A stretch of DNA of 64,000 nt from Chryseobacterium ginsenosidimutans (GCF_030823405.1 NZ_JAUSXC010000001.1:434001-498000); one strand, 5' to 3'. Positions 50,958 through 60,355 are shown, counted from the first letter of the stretch. Translations and numbers: made by a program. Notes: a model not told the origin generated them from the letters alone.

Positions 50958-52043
50958 TTAAACTATTAAATCAATTTTATTTTCAAGTTCATCATTTTTA
51001 TCCGGCAGTTTTAGTTCGGGAGTATCATCATCAGAAAATTCGTTTCTATACACCTGAATAAGCAAAAGGGTAAGAGAAATCAAAATAGGTCCGAAAATCA
51101 ATCCCATAAAACCAAATAAACTCATTCCCATAATAATTCCGAATACGGTGTTTAAAGGATGAACATCTTCCAGCTTTTTCAGAAGCGTAAAGCGTAAAAG
51201 ATTATCCGTTAAACCAACTATTATTAAACAATAAGCCGCCAAACCGAGCCCTGTTCCCGTATTTCCTTCTGCAATCATAAAAATACAAACAGGAATATAA
51301 ACAATTGCCGCCCCTACAACCGGAACCATCGATGCCGCTGCCGTTAAAGCAAAAAGCAAAACAGGACTTGGTGCACCGAAAATAAAGTAACCTATTAAAG
51401 CAACAATTCCCTGACCAAGAGCTACAACCGGAATTCCTATTGCGTTCGCCATGATCAACTTTCTCATTTTTTCGCCAATTAAAGAGACATTTGATCTTTT
51501 TAAAGGCGCTGATGAAGAAAGGATTCTTTCAAAAAATTTGGGCTTTTCCAACATGAAATAAAGAATAAAATACATCGACATCACTACTGTAAGCGTATTA
51601 AATGTCCCGCTGAGAGCTTTGGTCGAAAACTGCCCGACATTACTCTTTAGCTTGTCCATATTTTCTTTACTTAATATATCAAACCCTGTTTTTGAGTAAA
51701 TATAGGTATGAATTTTTTCAAGAAATACATTAAGCTTCGTCATGTAAGCCTGTGCATTTCCCAATTTTTCTATTAATAAATCTCCGATAAAATAGAGGGG
51801 AAGAATAAGAATAATCAAACTTGCAAACATTAAAACTAATGATGAAAGCCACGGTTTCCATTTTTTTTCTTCCTGCAGATAAAAATTGTACCGTCGGCAA
51901 ACAACATAAATTGTAATAGCTCCTAAAACTGAAGGAATAAAAAGAGCAAGATTAAAACATATTAAACCCGTCAGCACCAAAATAATAACAAGTAAAGAGA
52001 CCTGTTTTATTTTAACACTGCTTATTTGTTGATCTTTATTCAT
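50958..52043 (-). CDS. AI-2E family transporter
   Basis: A 361-residue polytopic membrane protein of the AI-2E (PF01594) exporter family. Features are the two hydrophobic N-terminal helices, AMSFLIS-type central region (GVVAYFIFGAP-like IALIGYFIFGAP, VPVVGAAIVYIPV) and the ending FGFMGLIFGPILISLTLLLI. Named after autoinducer-2 export, but many members move other solutes or ions. It starts directly after the membrane gene upstream. Confidence 0.88.
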   Translation of the reverse strand: MNKDQQISSVKIKQVSLLVIILVLTGLICFNLALFIPSVLGAITIYVVCRRYNFYLQEEKKWKPWLSSLVLMFASLIILILPLYFIGDLLIEKLGNAQAYMTKLNVFLEKIHTYIYSKTGFDILSKENMDKLKSNVGQFSTKALSGTFNTLTVVMSMYFILYFMLEKPKFFERILSSSAPLKRSNVSLIGEKMRKLIMANAIGIPVVALGQGIVALIGYFIFGAPSPVLLFALTAAASMVPVVGAAIVYIPVCIFMIAEGNTGTGLGLAAYCLIIVGLTDNLLRFTLLKKLEDVHPLNTVFGIIMGMSLFGFMGLIFGPILISLTLLLIQVYRNEFSDDDTPELKLPDKNDELENKIDLIV

Positions 52044-52778
52044 TTATTTGTTTAAAATTATTTCTCTTGGTTTACCTAGATAGGCGCAATATGCAGAATA
52101 CATTACCGCAAATATGAAAGGTGCGGTCAGGATAATCCCAATGATACAAAGAACAATCCCCGCCATTGATATAAGGAAGCCTACAAATGTTACGCCAAGA
52201 AAAACCACATAATTTTCTTTGACAATATTAAACGATTTCCCCAAAGCCTCCGTTGCAGAAGCATTTTCAAATAACAGAATAGGATATCCAAGCATTAAAA
52301 AAGGGTAAACAAAAATTATAGGTAATACACAAAGTGAAAGTGCTACCGTAGAAATTACTCCTGCCAGTAATGCATAAATCATGATATTGACAAAGTTCTG
52401 CTTATATCCAATAAAAAGATCGGAAAACTCGATCGGATTCTTCGTATTGTATTTATTAATTATATAAATTAATCCAACATACAAAGGAGAAAGTAAAAGG
52501 CCTAAAATCCCTGACAAAGTAAGATACAAAGGAAAACCAGGTGCACTGAAAGCAGAAAAACTAGAATAATCTCCAGATTCTTTCATTTCCTCCATCATTG
52601 CTGTAGAATTCATTCCTGTAAAAGATTGAATAATAGCTCCTAAAATGCCATATATAATCATTGCGACAACCGCATAAAGGAAAACTCCTTTGTACATTTC
52701 GAAAGCATGAGAAATAATTGATCCTGTATCTCTATCCGGAACAGAACCCTGCTGATCAAATTCGTTAAATTCTGACAT
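52044..52778 (-). CDS. polytopic membrane protein of unknown function
   Basis: A 244-residue protein with about six transmembrane helices preceded by DTGSIISHAFEMYKGVF. The middle (EFSDLFIGYKQNFVNIMIYA, NASATEALGKSFNIVKENY, IFAVMYSAYCAYL) resembles the proteins at 13696-14388 and 52844-53572. No enzymatic motif. It abuts the AI-2E gene with no spacing, implying one operon. Confidence 0.75.
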   Translation of the reverse strand: MSEFNEFDQQGSVPDRDTGSIISHAFEMYKGVFLYAVVAMIIYGILGAIIQSFTGMNSTAMMEEMKESGDYSSFSAFSAPGFPLYLTLSGILGLLLSPLYVGLIYIINKYNTKNPIEFSDLFIGYKQNFVNIMIYALLAGVISTVALSLCVLPIIFVYPFLMLGYPILLFENASATEALGKSFNIVKENYVVFLGVTFVGFLISMAGIVLCIIGIILTAPFIFAVMYSAYCAYLGKPREIILNK

Positions 52779-52843
52779 GGTGTAATTTTTAATGTTGTTC
52801 CTACCAAATTAAACTTTTTTGGGCAGAAAAAGCATTAAAACAA

Positions 52844-53572
52844 TCAAATCTTATCTTTTTCTGAGAAAATCGTTTTATAAAGTGAATAAATCATTGCATT
52901 CCAAAACGGAAAAGTGAATAATCCGCCAACGATAAATAATGCAAAACCAATATATTTAAATATAATCGCAACCATTACACACACAAATATTTCAATAAAA
53001 TACATCCTCAAAGCTTTAAGATTTAAAGAAATCGATTCAAAAATCGTTTTATTCATAAAAAACATAATCGGTGCTACAAAAATTGTGATACAAACCCAAA
53101 GAACACCTAAAATTATCGTCTGAATCGTATAGGCGAAAATAAAATACCAGAAAACATAATATCCAATGTATTTGAAAAAATTAAATCCGTTGTAACCAAC
53201 TAATAAATCTGCTAATTCAGGTTTTTCGCCAAGATCAATTTTCTTGTAGATCTGATAAAATCCCAGATTCAAAGGGTATAAAAATATTGTTGCACCCACC
53301 ATCCACAAAGAGAAGTTCTGAAATGATTCTGCGGCCATCATTTTTTGAATTTCCTCGGTATATACCTGAAGTCCGTCTTGTGCATATTTTGCCGTTTCCA
53401 CGTATTGATCCATGATCCCGTATTTCCAATCACAGAAAAAGAAAACTGTCATTAAAATTCCGAAATACATAATAGAAAATATTAACTGAAAAATAAGCGT
53501 TTTATTCCAATAGAAAAATGCCTGCTTCAGTATAAAATCTAGTCCTGGTTTCTGAGGATATTTGTTTTGCAT
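52844..53572 (-). CDS. polytopic membrane protein, paralog of its neighbour
   Basis: A 242-residue membrane protein with about six helices: PGLDFILKQAFFYWNKTLIF at the start, then KPELADLLVGYNGFNFFKYI and FPFWNAMIYSLYKTIF. It belongs to the same loose family as the next gene downstream. The ATG at 53572 is preferred over a TTG six codons upstream. A TACTTTTG -7 element for this strand lies at 53588-53595 within a shared divergent promoter. Confidence 0.72.
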   Translation of the reverse strand: MQNKYPQKPGLDFILKQAFFYWNKTLIFQLIFSIMYFGILMTVFFFCDWKYGIMDQYVETAKYAQDGLQVYTEEIQKMMAAESFQNFSLWMVGATIFLYPLNLGFYQIYKKIDLGEKPELADLLVGYNGFNFFKYIGYYVFWYFIFAYTIQTIILGVLWVCITIFVAPIMFFMNKTIFESISLNLKALRMYFIEIFVCVMVAIIFKYIGFALFIVGGLFTFPFWNAMIYSLYKTIFSEKDKI

Positions 53573-53585
53573 CAAAAAAATTTTG

Positions 53586-53617
53586 TGCAAAAGTAATCAT
53601 CAATAAGTACTTTTGCA
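53586..53617. promoter_or_regulatory. symmetric divergent promoter region
   Basis: TGCAAAAGTA (53586-53595) and TACTTTTGCA (53608-53617) form a perfect 10-bp inverted repeat. Each arm contains a TACTTTTG (TAnnTTTG) -7 box, one per strand. The plus-strand box ends 4 bases before the pabB ATG, so the pabB mRNA would have almost no leader. Confidence 0.6.
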
Positions 53618-53619
53618 GA

Positions 53620-54597
53620 ATGTTTTCAGTGAATCATCAAAAATTTATGGAAATGGACGAACTTTCACTCCAGAAGGTTCCCTATTTTTTCATCATCGAC
53701 TTCCTTACAGAAAATGTGGAAATCTTTAAAGAAAATGAAATTGAAGAATCAGGTTTGTTAATTGATTTTCAGGGATTTTCAAGTAAAAAAATACAACATG
53801 AATTAAATAAAAAAATCGAATGGAAATCGTATCCTGAATCTTTAGAAAGCTTTAAAATAGGCTTTGATGAAGTTCAGAAAAATATTCATTTTGGAAACTC
53901 ATATTTAGTAAATTATACAAGAAAAACCAAAATTAAAACAAATTTAACCCTTGAAGAAATTTTTTATCATTCAAGTGCAAAATATAAAGTTTTTTATAAA
54001 GATTTTTTTGTATTTTTTTCTCCTGAAACTTTTGTAAAAATCATTGATGGAAAAATTCTCACTTATCCGATGAAGGGCACAATTGATGCTTCTTTGAATA
54101 ATGCAGCAGAAATTCTGAAGAATGATAAAAAGGAAAAAGCTGAACATTATACAGTAGTAGATTTGCTCCGAAATGATCTCAGCATGGTTGCAGACGATGT
54201 GAAAGTTGACAAATTTCAATACATTGATTTCATCAAAACAAAGCAAAAAGACTTATATGCCATGAGTTCAGAAATTTCAGGGAACTTAAAGCCTGAATTT
54301 GATGGAAAACTAGGAAGTATTATGAAAAAACTGCTTCCTGCAGGTTCTATTTTAGGAGCTCCAAAACCAAAAACATTAGAAATAATTCTAAATGCAGAAG
54401 ACTATGAAAGAGGATATTATACTGGAGTTTGCGGTTGGTTTGATGGTAAAAATGTAGACAGTTGTGTCATGATCCGTTTTATTGAAAAAGAAGGCAACGA
54501 ACTTTATTTCAAAAGCGGCGGTGGAATTACTCATATGAGCAAGTTACAAGACGAATATCAGGAAATGAAAAATAAAATTTATGTCCCAATTTATTGA
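53620..54597 (+). CDS. pabB: aminodeoxychorismate synthase component I
   Basis: A 325-residue chorismate-binding enzyme making 4-amino-4-deoxychorismate for folate. Motifs in order are YLVNYTRKTKI, YPMKGTID (active-site Lys), VVDLLRNDLSMVADDV, PAGSILGAPKPKT and YYTGVCGWFDG. It lacks the N-terminal half of E. coli PabB, as usual in Bacteroidota. The first ATG is kept because of homolog-like residues before MDELSLQK. Internal ATGs at 53647 and 53653 remain possible given the promoter position. It overlaps pabC by 17 bases. Confidence 0.9.
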   Translation: MFSVNHQKFMEMDELSLQKVPYFFIIDFLTENVEIFKENEIEESGLLIDFQGFSSKKIQHELNKKIEWKSYPESLESFKIGFDEVQKNIHFGNSYLVNYTRKTKIKTNLTLEEIFYHSSAKYKVFYKDFFVFFSPETFVKIIDGKILTYPMKGTIDASLNNAAEILKNDKKEKAEHYTVVDLLRNDLSMVADDVKVDKFQYIDFIKTKQKDLYAMSSEISGNLKPEFDGKLGSIMKKLLPAGSILGAPKPKTLEIILNAEDYERGYYTGVCGWFDGKNVDSCVMIRFIEKEGNELYFKSGGGITHMSKLQDEYQEMKNKIYVPIY

Positions 54598-55207
54598 AAG
54601 TATTAAGGTAGAGGATAAGAAAGTTTTTTTATTAGAACTTCATCAAAAGCGTGTAGATCAGACTTTCGCCCATTTTGGGAAAGAAGGTTCTATAGATATT
54701 GCTAAAGTCTATAAACATCTGGACCATGATGAAGATGGGCTTTATAAATTACGAATTGTTTATGATCTGGACAAAAAAGTTCGTACACAGATGATTCCTT
54801 ACGCAATTCCGGAAATAGATGATTTCCAACTGGTTGAAAACAACAGCTATGATTATTCTTTCAAATTTGAAGACCGAAAAGAGTTGGAAAAAATGAAAAT
54901 GAAATCTAAAGCTGAAGAAATTATTATCGTTAAAAACAATCATATTACCGATACTTCTTTTACAAATCTCTTGTTTTTGAAAGGCAAAGACTGGTTTACA
55001 CCTTCATCTTATCTTTTGAATGGTGTGCAAAGACAAAACCTTTTAAAACATAAGAAAATTAGAGAAACGGAAATTACCTTACAAAACATTAAACAGTTTA
55101 CTCATTTTCAACTGATTAATGCTTTGAATGATTTTGATGAAAATTTTATTTATCCTCTTGACAGAATTATTAATTTACCAGGTAACGAAGAATATTTAGA
55201 TCTTTAG
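54581..55207 (+). CDS. pabC: aminotransferase class IV family protein, likely aminodeoxychorismate lyase
   Basis: A 208-residue PLP fold IV protein. The PLP lysine is probably in DYSFKFEDRK and the cofactor loop is TDTSFTNLLF. It is shorter than E. coli PabC (about 269). Its overlap with pabB makes release of 4-aminobenzoate and pyruvate from aminodeoxychorismate the most likely job. The stop codon overlaps the menD stop on the other strand (TTAG at 55204-55207). Confidence 0.85.
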   Translation: MSQFIESIKVEDKKVFLLELHQKRVDQTFAHFGKEGSIDIAKVYKHLDHDEDGLYKLRIVYDLDKKVRTQMIPYAIPEIDDFQLVENNSYDYSFKFEDRKELEKMKMKSKAEEIIIVKNNHITDTSFTNLLFLKGKDWFTPSSYLLNGVQRQNLLKHKKIRETEITLQNIKQFTHFQLINALNDFDENFIYPLDRIINLPGNEEYLDL

Positions 55208-56880
55208 TTTTCTTTCAAAAAGTTAAAATAAGCTTTCTGCACTTCTGCATTACTTTGCCCGGATGTATTGATTTCTAATATTTTAGGCTGCGCATCCGGT
55301 TTAAAGAAATTTTCAAGAACTCTATCCAAGGTAGCTTCTTCATCAACTTTGGTGTAAGAGAATCCGAAGTGTTTTGCCAAATGCTCAGCATTTTTGTGAT
55401 GTTTTGTCGCGATGAATTCATCCAGCGTATTTGGGTTTGCATTTCCTGGTCCCGGAATAATTTTGAAAATGTTACCTTCTCCGTTATTAAAGATCATAAT
55501 CCTTACAAACGGCGGAATATATTGATTCCAAAGACCATTAATATCATAGAAAAAGCTTAAATCTCCTGTAATTAACAAAGTCGGATTGGCATTTTTGATC
55601 GCAAATCCCATCGCTGTAGATGTAGAACCATCAATTCCGCTTGTTCCCCTGTTGCAATAGATTTTTCTTTTACCATAATCAAATAACTGCGCATATCTGA
55701 TTGCAGAGCTGTTACTGAAATGAATATTGTAATTTTCAGGAATTGTCTGCGAAGTTTTATTAAAGAAGTAAAAATCAGAGAACTCAACAGAATTCAAAAA
55801 CTTTTCATGTTTCGCATCTTTTTTATCTCTTAAAACATCCCAAAGATTAAAATATGGTTTTGGCTCCAGATTAATGAATTTCAATAATTTAGAAAAGAAG
55901 ATTTCCGGTTTGATTTCAATTTTTTCCGTTAATGCAAAATAAGTATCCGGCTGCCAAACGGGATCTAGATGCCAATGCTGTTTTGGCCGGGCTTTTCTTA
56001 GAAACTGTTTCACTTTTTTAGAGACAACATTTTGTCCCACAGTAATCAGTAAATCAGGAGCATAAGTCTTAAAATCTTCTTCTGTAAAATTAAAAACATA
56101 TCGATCAATATGTCTGAAGAATTTTTCGTGATATAAATTTGAGTTGGTTTCACTCAAAACTACAACAGAATGGTTTTTAACCAATTGTGTCAATTGATTT
56201 TCCAATTCCGGGCTGTAGTCTTTTGTTCCGACAAGAATCATTATTCTTTGTGAAGTATTCCAATCTGCAATCAGATTTGATGGCATTTCATATTCTTTAT
56301 GTTTGATCGTTTTTTCAACCGTCGGAAAAGTCGGAAGTTCAGAGATCAATTCATACAAAGGTTCTTCCAAAGGAATATTGATATGAACAGGGCCTTGTTT
56401 TTCAATACATAGTTCGATAGCCTTTTTAATGATATCAAAATTAATATCTTCTGCATGCTCTTTGGCATCTTCCAAAAGCTGGAAATCTCCATAAGAATGC
56501 TGATGAAAAAGATTATTCTGTCTAATAGTCTGTCCATCGAAAATATCGACATAATCTGTCGGTCTGTCGGCCGTTAACACCAGAAGCGGAATATTAGAAT
56601 AAAAAGCCTCTGTGATGGCAGGATAATAATTAACTGATGCAGAACCACTTGTACATGTAATTGCAACAGGCTTTTTATCACTTATTGCCATTCCCATTCC
56701 CACAAAAGCGGCACTTCTTTCATCTACAATACTGAAACAGTTGAAGCTGTCGATTTCCGAAAAATGAATCGCCAAAGGAGCATTTCTTGAACCTGGGGAA
56801 ATAATAATATCTGAAATTCCGTATTGCTGAAGAAGATGTGCAAGTATCTGAATACTTCTTTTGGAAGAATATTTTTTCAT
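55204..56880 (-). CDS. menD: MenD, SEPHCHC synthase of menaquinone biosynthesis
   Basis: A 558-residue thiamine-diphosphate enzyme joining isochorismate and 2-oxoglutarate. Motifs: IISPGSRNAPLAIHF, VDERSAAFVGMGMA (cofactor Glu), CTSGSASVNYYPAITEA and the ThDP-binding GDLSFFYDINGLWNQ with MIFNNGEG. It is a normal length for the family. It is transcribed convergently with pabBC, with overlapping stop codons and no terminator between. Confidence 0.95.
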   Translation of the reverse strand: MKKYSSKRSIQILAHLLQQYGISDIIISPGSRNAPLAIHFSEIDSFNCFSIVDERSAAFVGMGMAISDKKPVAITCTSGSASVNYYPAITEAFYSNIPLLVLTADRPTDYVDIFDGQTIRQNNLFHQHSYGDFQLLEDAKEHAEDINFDIIKKAIELCIEKQGPVHINIPLEEPLYELISELPTFPTVEKTIKHKEYEMPSNLIADWNTSQRIMILVGTKDYSPELENQLTQLVKNHSVVVLSETNSNLYHEKFFRHIDRYVFNFTEEDFKTYAPDLLITVGQNVVSKKVKQFLRKARPKQHWHLDPVWQPDTYFALTEKIEIKPEIFFSKLLKFINLEPKPYFNLWDVLRDKKDAKHEKFLNSVEFSDFYFFNKTSQTIPENYNIHFSNSSAIRYAQLFDYGKRKIYCNRGTSGIDGSTSTAMGFAIKNANPTLLITGDLSFFYDINGLWNQYIPPFVRIMIFNNGEGNIFKIIPGPGNANPNTLDEFIATKHHKNAEHLAKHFGFSYTKVDEEATLDRVLENFFKPDAQPKILEINTSGQSNAEVQKAYFNFLKEN

Positions 56881-56965
56881 AGTACAAATTTAATTTATAA
56901 ATGCTTAACATGAAATAAATTTTAATTCAAAAATCTGTAATTTAGCAATTCGTAAATTTCTAAAA

Positions 56966-57916
56966 ATGGACAAAATACCTAGTGTAGACCTGCGTGATTT
57001 CCTTTCGGGTGACCCGGAACGCAAACAGAAATTTGTAAATGAAATCGGAAAAGCTTATGAAGAAATCGGATTTGTAGCCTTAAAAGGGCACTTTTTGGAT
57101 GATAAGCTAGTGAGTGAATTGTATGGAGAGGTAAAAAACTTTTTTGAATTACCAACGGAAACAAAACAGAAGTACGAAATTCCCGGAATTGGTGGACAAA
57201 GAGGCTATGTAGGATTCGGTAAAGAAACCGCAAAAGGTTTCAAAAAAGGAGACTTGAAAGAGTTTTGGCATTTCGGACAATATGTTTCTGATGATTCCAA
57301 ATACAAAAGCGAATATCCTGATAATGTAATTGTTGAAGAACTTCCAAAATTCAACGAAGTAGGTAAAGAAGCTTACCAAATGCTGGAAAAAACAGGACAA
57401 TATGTTTTAAGAGCTTTAGCATTGTATCTTAGTTTAGACGAATTTTATTTTGACGACAAAATCTCAGAAGGAAATTCTATTTTAAGACCAATTCATTATC
57501 CGCCGATCACAGAAGAGCCAAATGATGCAGTGAGAGCTGCAGCTCACGGAGACATTAATCTAATTACTCTTTTGATGGGTTCTCAGGGGAAAGGTCTTCA
57601 GGTACAAAATCACAACGGAGAATGGATTGACGCCATCGCAGAACCAGACGAATTGATGATTAACGTTGGAGATATGCTTTCGAGACACACCAACAACAAG
57701 CTGAAATCTACGATTCACAGAGTGGTAAATCCACCGAGAGAATTGTGGGGAACTTCAAGATATTCAATTCCTTTCTTTATGCATCCGGTGAGTTCAATGT
57801 CATTAAATGCACTTGAAAACTGTGTAGACGAAAACCATCCAAAACTGTATGAAGATACAACGGCAGGAGAATTTTTACACGAAAGATTAATTGAATTAGG
57901 ATTGATCAAAAAATAA
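56966..57916 (+). CDS. 2-oxoglutarate/Fe(II)-type oxygenase, isopenicillin N synthase family
   Basis: A 316-residue non-heme iron enzyme. The DIOX_N part is at the start (IPSVDLRDFLSG, EEIGFVALKGH). The iron ligands are HGDINLITLL (His and Asp) and the His in STIHRVVNPP, and the 2-oxoglutarate Arg is in SRYSIPFF. Substrate unknown: the family includes flavonoid, gibberellin and beta-lactam enzymes. It is monocistronic with a terminator. Confidence 0.88.
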   Translation: MDKIPSVDLRDFLSGDPERKQKFVNEIGKAYEEIGFVALKGHFLDDKLVSELYGEVKNFFELPTETKQKYEIPGIGGQRGYVGFGKETAKGFKKGDLKEFWHFGQYVSDDSKYKSEYPDNVIVEELPKFNEVGKEAYQMLEKTGQYVLRALALYLSLDEFYFDDKISEGNSILRPIHYPPITEEPNDAVRAAAHGDINLITLLMGSQGKGLQVQNHNGEWIDAIAEPDELMINVGDMLSRHTNNKLKSTIHRVVNPPRELWGTSRYSIPFFMHPVSSMSLNALENCVDENHPKLYEDTTAGEFLHERLIELGLIKK

Positions 57917-57922
57917 TAAAGA

Positions 57923-57946
57923 AACCGGGTATTTTGCCCGGTTTTT
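57923..57946. terminator. terminator after the oxygenase gene
   Basis: AACCGGG / CCCGGTT, 7-bp GC-rich stem with a 7-nt loop and T6 on the plus side. Confidence 0.8.
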
Positions 57947-57950
57947 TCAA

Positions 57951-58850
57951 TTATAGCTTCGTATGAAATTTTTCTGTTAAAATCTTTTTATACTTTTCTG
58001 CCCTTACCAAATCTTTTTTGTGAACCCAAAAGTTATAAGAACCTCTGAAGTATTCTTCCTGACATTTTGTCGGCAGATGTTGATTAACTTCATCATCATC
58101 AGAATGCTCTACGATTTCATATTTCGGCAACTTCAGATTGAGTAATTTCATGTTTTGAGAATATTTGCGTATAATATCATAATGATACCATGACTCGCAA
58201 GAATAAGTTGTAATATCTTTTTTAAAATACTTTTCAAAATAATAAGGCATCAGTTCTTTTCCGGTGTTATTCAGCTGATTACCATTAAAGCTAACAAAAA
58301 CAGTAAAAAACCAACGTTCTTTAGCAAGTTCTTCAATTTCTTTATAATGAATATCTTCTCTGCCCAAAGGTGAATTGTTTAATCTTAAGATCTTCGAAAG
58401 AACATTCGACAAGGACATTTCAGAGGTACGGATAAAACCTTTAGCATCGTTTTTCTGATAATAATTTTGATATTCAGCAATTTTAAAAATAAGATCGGCC
58501 TCAATTCCCCGATAGACATAATCGTGAAGTATCTCTTTATCTCCTTTAAATTTAATTGTATCTTTTCTGAGATTTATATTTAAAGATTCCTGAGGGTTTA
58601 AGAACACGTAAATATTTCTTTTTAAATTCTTTTCATTTTTATAGAGTATAGAAATATTTTTTATTCCATTTTTTTCATTAATTGTCTTCATTTGATGTAT
58701 CCCAATTTCAAATTTCTTATAAGAATATTCAACTTCAACAGGAAAATCACTTTTATTATCAATTGTTATTTTCTGTGCCGAATAAAAACAGGAAAGCAAT
58801 AGAAATAATAACAATTGTTTGCCGTCTTTTAAGCTTTCATGGTTTATCAT
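57951..58850 (-). CDS. secreted protein of unknown function
   Basis: A 299-residue protein with a late hydrophobic signal segment (LLLFLLLSCFYSAQ) after about 12 polar residues, so the true start may be downstream. The SC in the signal might also be a lipobox. The mature part begins KITIDNKSDFPVEVEYSYKK and has a mixed strand/helix content, without a known motif. It ends near the oxygenase terminator. Confidence 0.6.
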   Translation of the reverse strand: MINHESLKDGKQLLLFLLLSCFYSAQKITIDNKSDFPVEVEYSYKKFEIGIHQMKTINEKNGIKNISILYKNEKNLKRNIYVFLNPQESLNINLRKDTIKFKGDKEILHDYVYRGIEADLIFKIAEYQNYYQKNDAKGFIRTSEMSLSNVLSKILRLNNSPLGREDIHYKEIEELAKERWFFTVFVSFNGNQLNNTGKELMPYYFEKYFKKDITTYSCESWYHYDIIRKYSQNMKLLNLKLPKYEIVEHSDDDEVNQHLPTKCQEEYFRGSYNFWVHKKDLVRAEKYKKILTEKFHTKL

Positions 58851-58971
58851 AAGTATAAACTTAAGAATTCTGCTTGAAAAAACAATTTTTAATTAAATTA
58901 TACCACAACATATTGAGTTATTACTTTTTTGATTATCTTTACGTTAGTATCAAACTTTTAACTAAAACAAT

Positions 58972-59133
58972 ATGAAAAATTTAAAAAAACTAAGCAAAGG
59001 TCAATTAAAAAGTATTACAGGAGCTGGAGGAATTAAACTTCCTGAACCTGAATTTTGCATGTATGCCTGTGGTGACATCGTAATTTGTGCAGCTTGCAGC
59101 AAAGATTTCAAATGTCCGGATGATACAATGTAA
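58972..59133 (+). CDS. Gly-Gly-leader bacteriocin-like peptide, five Cys
   Basis: A 53-residue precursor. The leader MKNLKKLSKGQLKSITGAGG belongs to the same type as those at 36883-37068 and 37231-37398, with Gly-Gly at 19-20. The core holds five Cys (29, 33, 39, 42, 47) and acidic residues. It is flanked by its own promoter-like sequence and a terminator and has no exporter nearby. It lacks the conserved 5' leader of the other two. Role unknown. Confidence 0.72.
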   Translation: MKNLKKLSKGQLKSITGAGGIKLPEPEFCMYACGDIVICAACSKDFKCPDDTM

Positions 59134-59153
59134 ATTATATCTACAAAACATAG

Positions 59154-59182
59154 AAAACCGTTCCTTTGGGAGCGGTTTTTCG
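59154..59182 (+). terminator. terminator after the third peptide gene
   Basis: AAAACCG-TTCC / GGGA-GCGG-TTTT type hairpin (11 bp with one G-T pair and a 4-nt loop) followed by TTCGTTTTT. Confidence 0.75.
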
Positions 59183-59217
59183 TTTTTAAGTGAATTTGTC
59201 TGAATTAATTATTAAAT

Positions 59218-60264
59218 TCAATCAAACAACCTCAATTGCTGATCTTTGGAACCCGTAAAGTTTTTTGTTGAAAGTTTGGGAAACTCTTTGCCTTCAAAAA
59301 ATTTTTTTCTTCCTATTTTAAAAGTGCTATGAATCATTTCGGCAATATTCCCCTCTCCTTTTTGCCGGTCGAAATATCTTTTTTCACCTAATTTCCCACC
59401 TCTCATCGAACGGATTAAATTTAAAACTTTCTGAGCACGATCCGGAAAAGCATCCTCAATCCATTTTACAAAAACAGGTTCTACCGTATCATTTAATCGT
59501 ACCAAAGTATATCCAAAACTTTGAGCACCTGCATCAGAAATGGCTTTCAAAATCGTTAAAGGTTCATCGCTGTTCAGTCCTGGAATAATTGGGGCAACCA
59601 TTACGTTCACAGGAATTTTATTTTCAGAAAGAACTTCTACAGCTTTTAGCTTATTTTTTGCAGAGCTTGTTCTAGGCTCCATTTTTCTCCTTAAATCTTC
59701 ATTAATTGTCGGAATACTTAATGAAACAGAAACCAAATTTTGTTCAGCCATCGGTTTTAAAATATCCAAATCTCTCAAAACCAAAGCATTTTTTGTCAAA
59801 ACATTGACAGGATGTCTGTAATCAAGACAAACCTGCAATATTTTCCGTGTAATTTCAAACTGCCGTTCCGCAGGCTGATAACAATCGGTGTTTCCAGACA
59901 ATAAAATCGAAGCAGGTTTGTATCCTCTTTTCTGGAAAAATTTTTCTAATAATTCAGGAGCATTTTTCTTCACCATGATCTTTCTTTCAAAATCAATTCC
60001 TGCGCTATATCCCCAGTATTCGTGAGTTGGTCTTGCAAAGCAATAAGAGCATCCGTGTTCACAGCCTTGGTAAGGATTCATAGAATATTCCATTGGTAAA
60101 TCTTCGCTTTTAACCTGATTTACAATTGTTTTCGGAAACACTTCTATGAAAGAGGTTTTTACAGTTTCGAAATCTTCATCTTCAGGCTCATAAGTATATC
60201 GCCCGAAACGGTTAATTACATTTCGCTGCGCTCCCTGACCTTTTATGATATTTTCATTCTTCAT
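59218..60264 (-). CDS. PA0069 family radical SAM protein
   Basis: A 348-residue radical SAM enzyme with the cluster motif CEHGCSYC (residues about 68-75) preceded by SMNPYQG and followed by FARPTHEYWGY. It has sequence relatives among spore photoproduct lyase-like proteins and is annotated as PA0069 type. The substrate is unknown. It has no maturation partner nearby; its proximity to a Gly-Gly-leader peptide gene is noteworthy but the families are not known to work together. Confidence 0.88.
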   Translation of the reverse strand: MKNENIIKGQGAQRNVINRFGRYTYEPEDEDFETVKTSFIEVFPKTIVNQVKSEDLPMEYSMNPYQGCEHGCSYCFARPTHEYWGYSAGIDFERKIMVKKNAPELLEKFFQKRGYKPASILLSGNTDCYQPAERQFEITRKILQVCLDYRHPVNVLTKNALVLRDLDILKPMAEQNLVSVSLSIPTINEDLRRKMEPRTSSAKNKLKAVEVLSENKIPVNVMVAPIIPGLNSDEPLTILKAISDAGAQSFGYTLVRLNDTVEPVFVKWIEDAFPDRAQKVLNLIRSMRGGKLGEKRYFDRQKGEGNIAEMIHSTFKIGRKKFFEGKEFPKLSTKNFTGSKDQQLRLFD

Positions 60265-60334
60265 TACAGATGTAAAATTAGAACGGAAATTTTATAAAAT
60301 AATAAGTTTTAACAATAAGTTTTCCACAAAAAAA

Positions 60335-60355
60335 CCAACACCGTGATAGTGCTGG
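60335..60355 (-). terminator. terminator after the small membrane protein gene
   Basis: CCAGCAC / GTGTTGG on the minus strand, 7-bp stem with one G-T pair and a 7-nt loop, followed by seven T. Confidence 0.7.
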
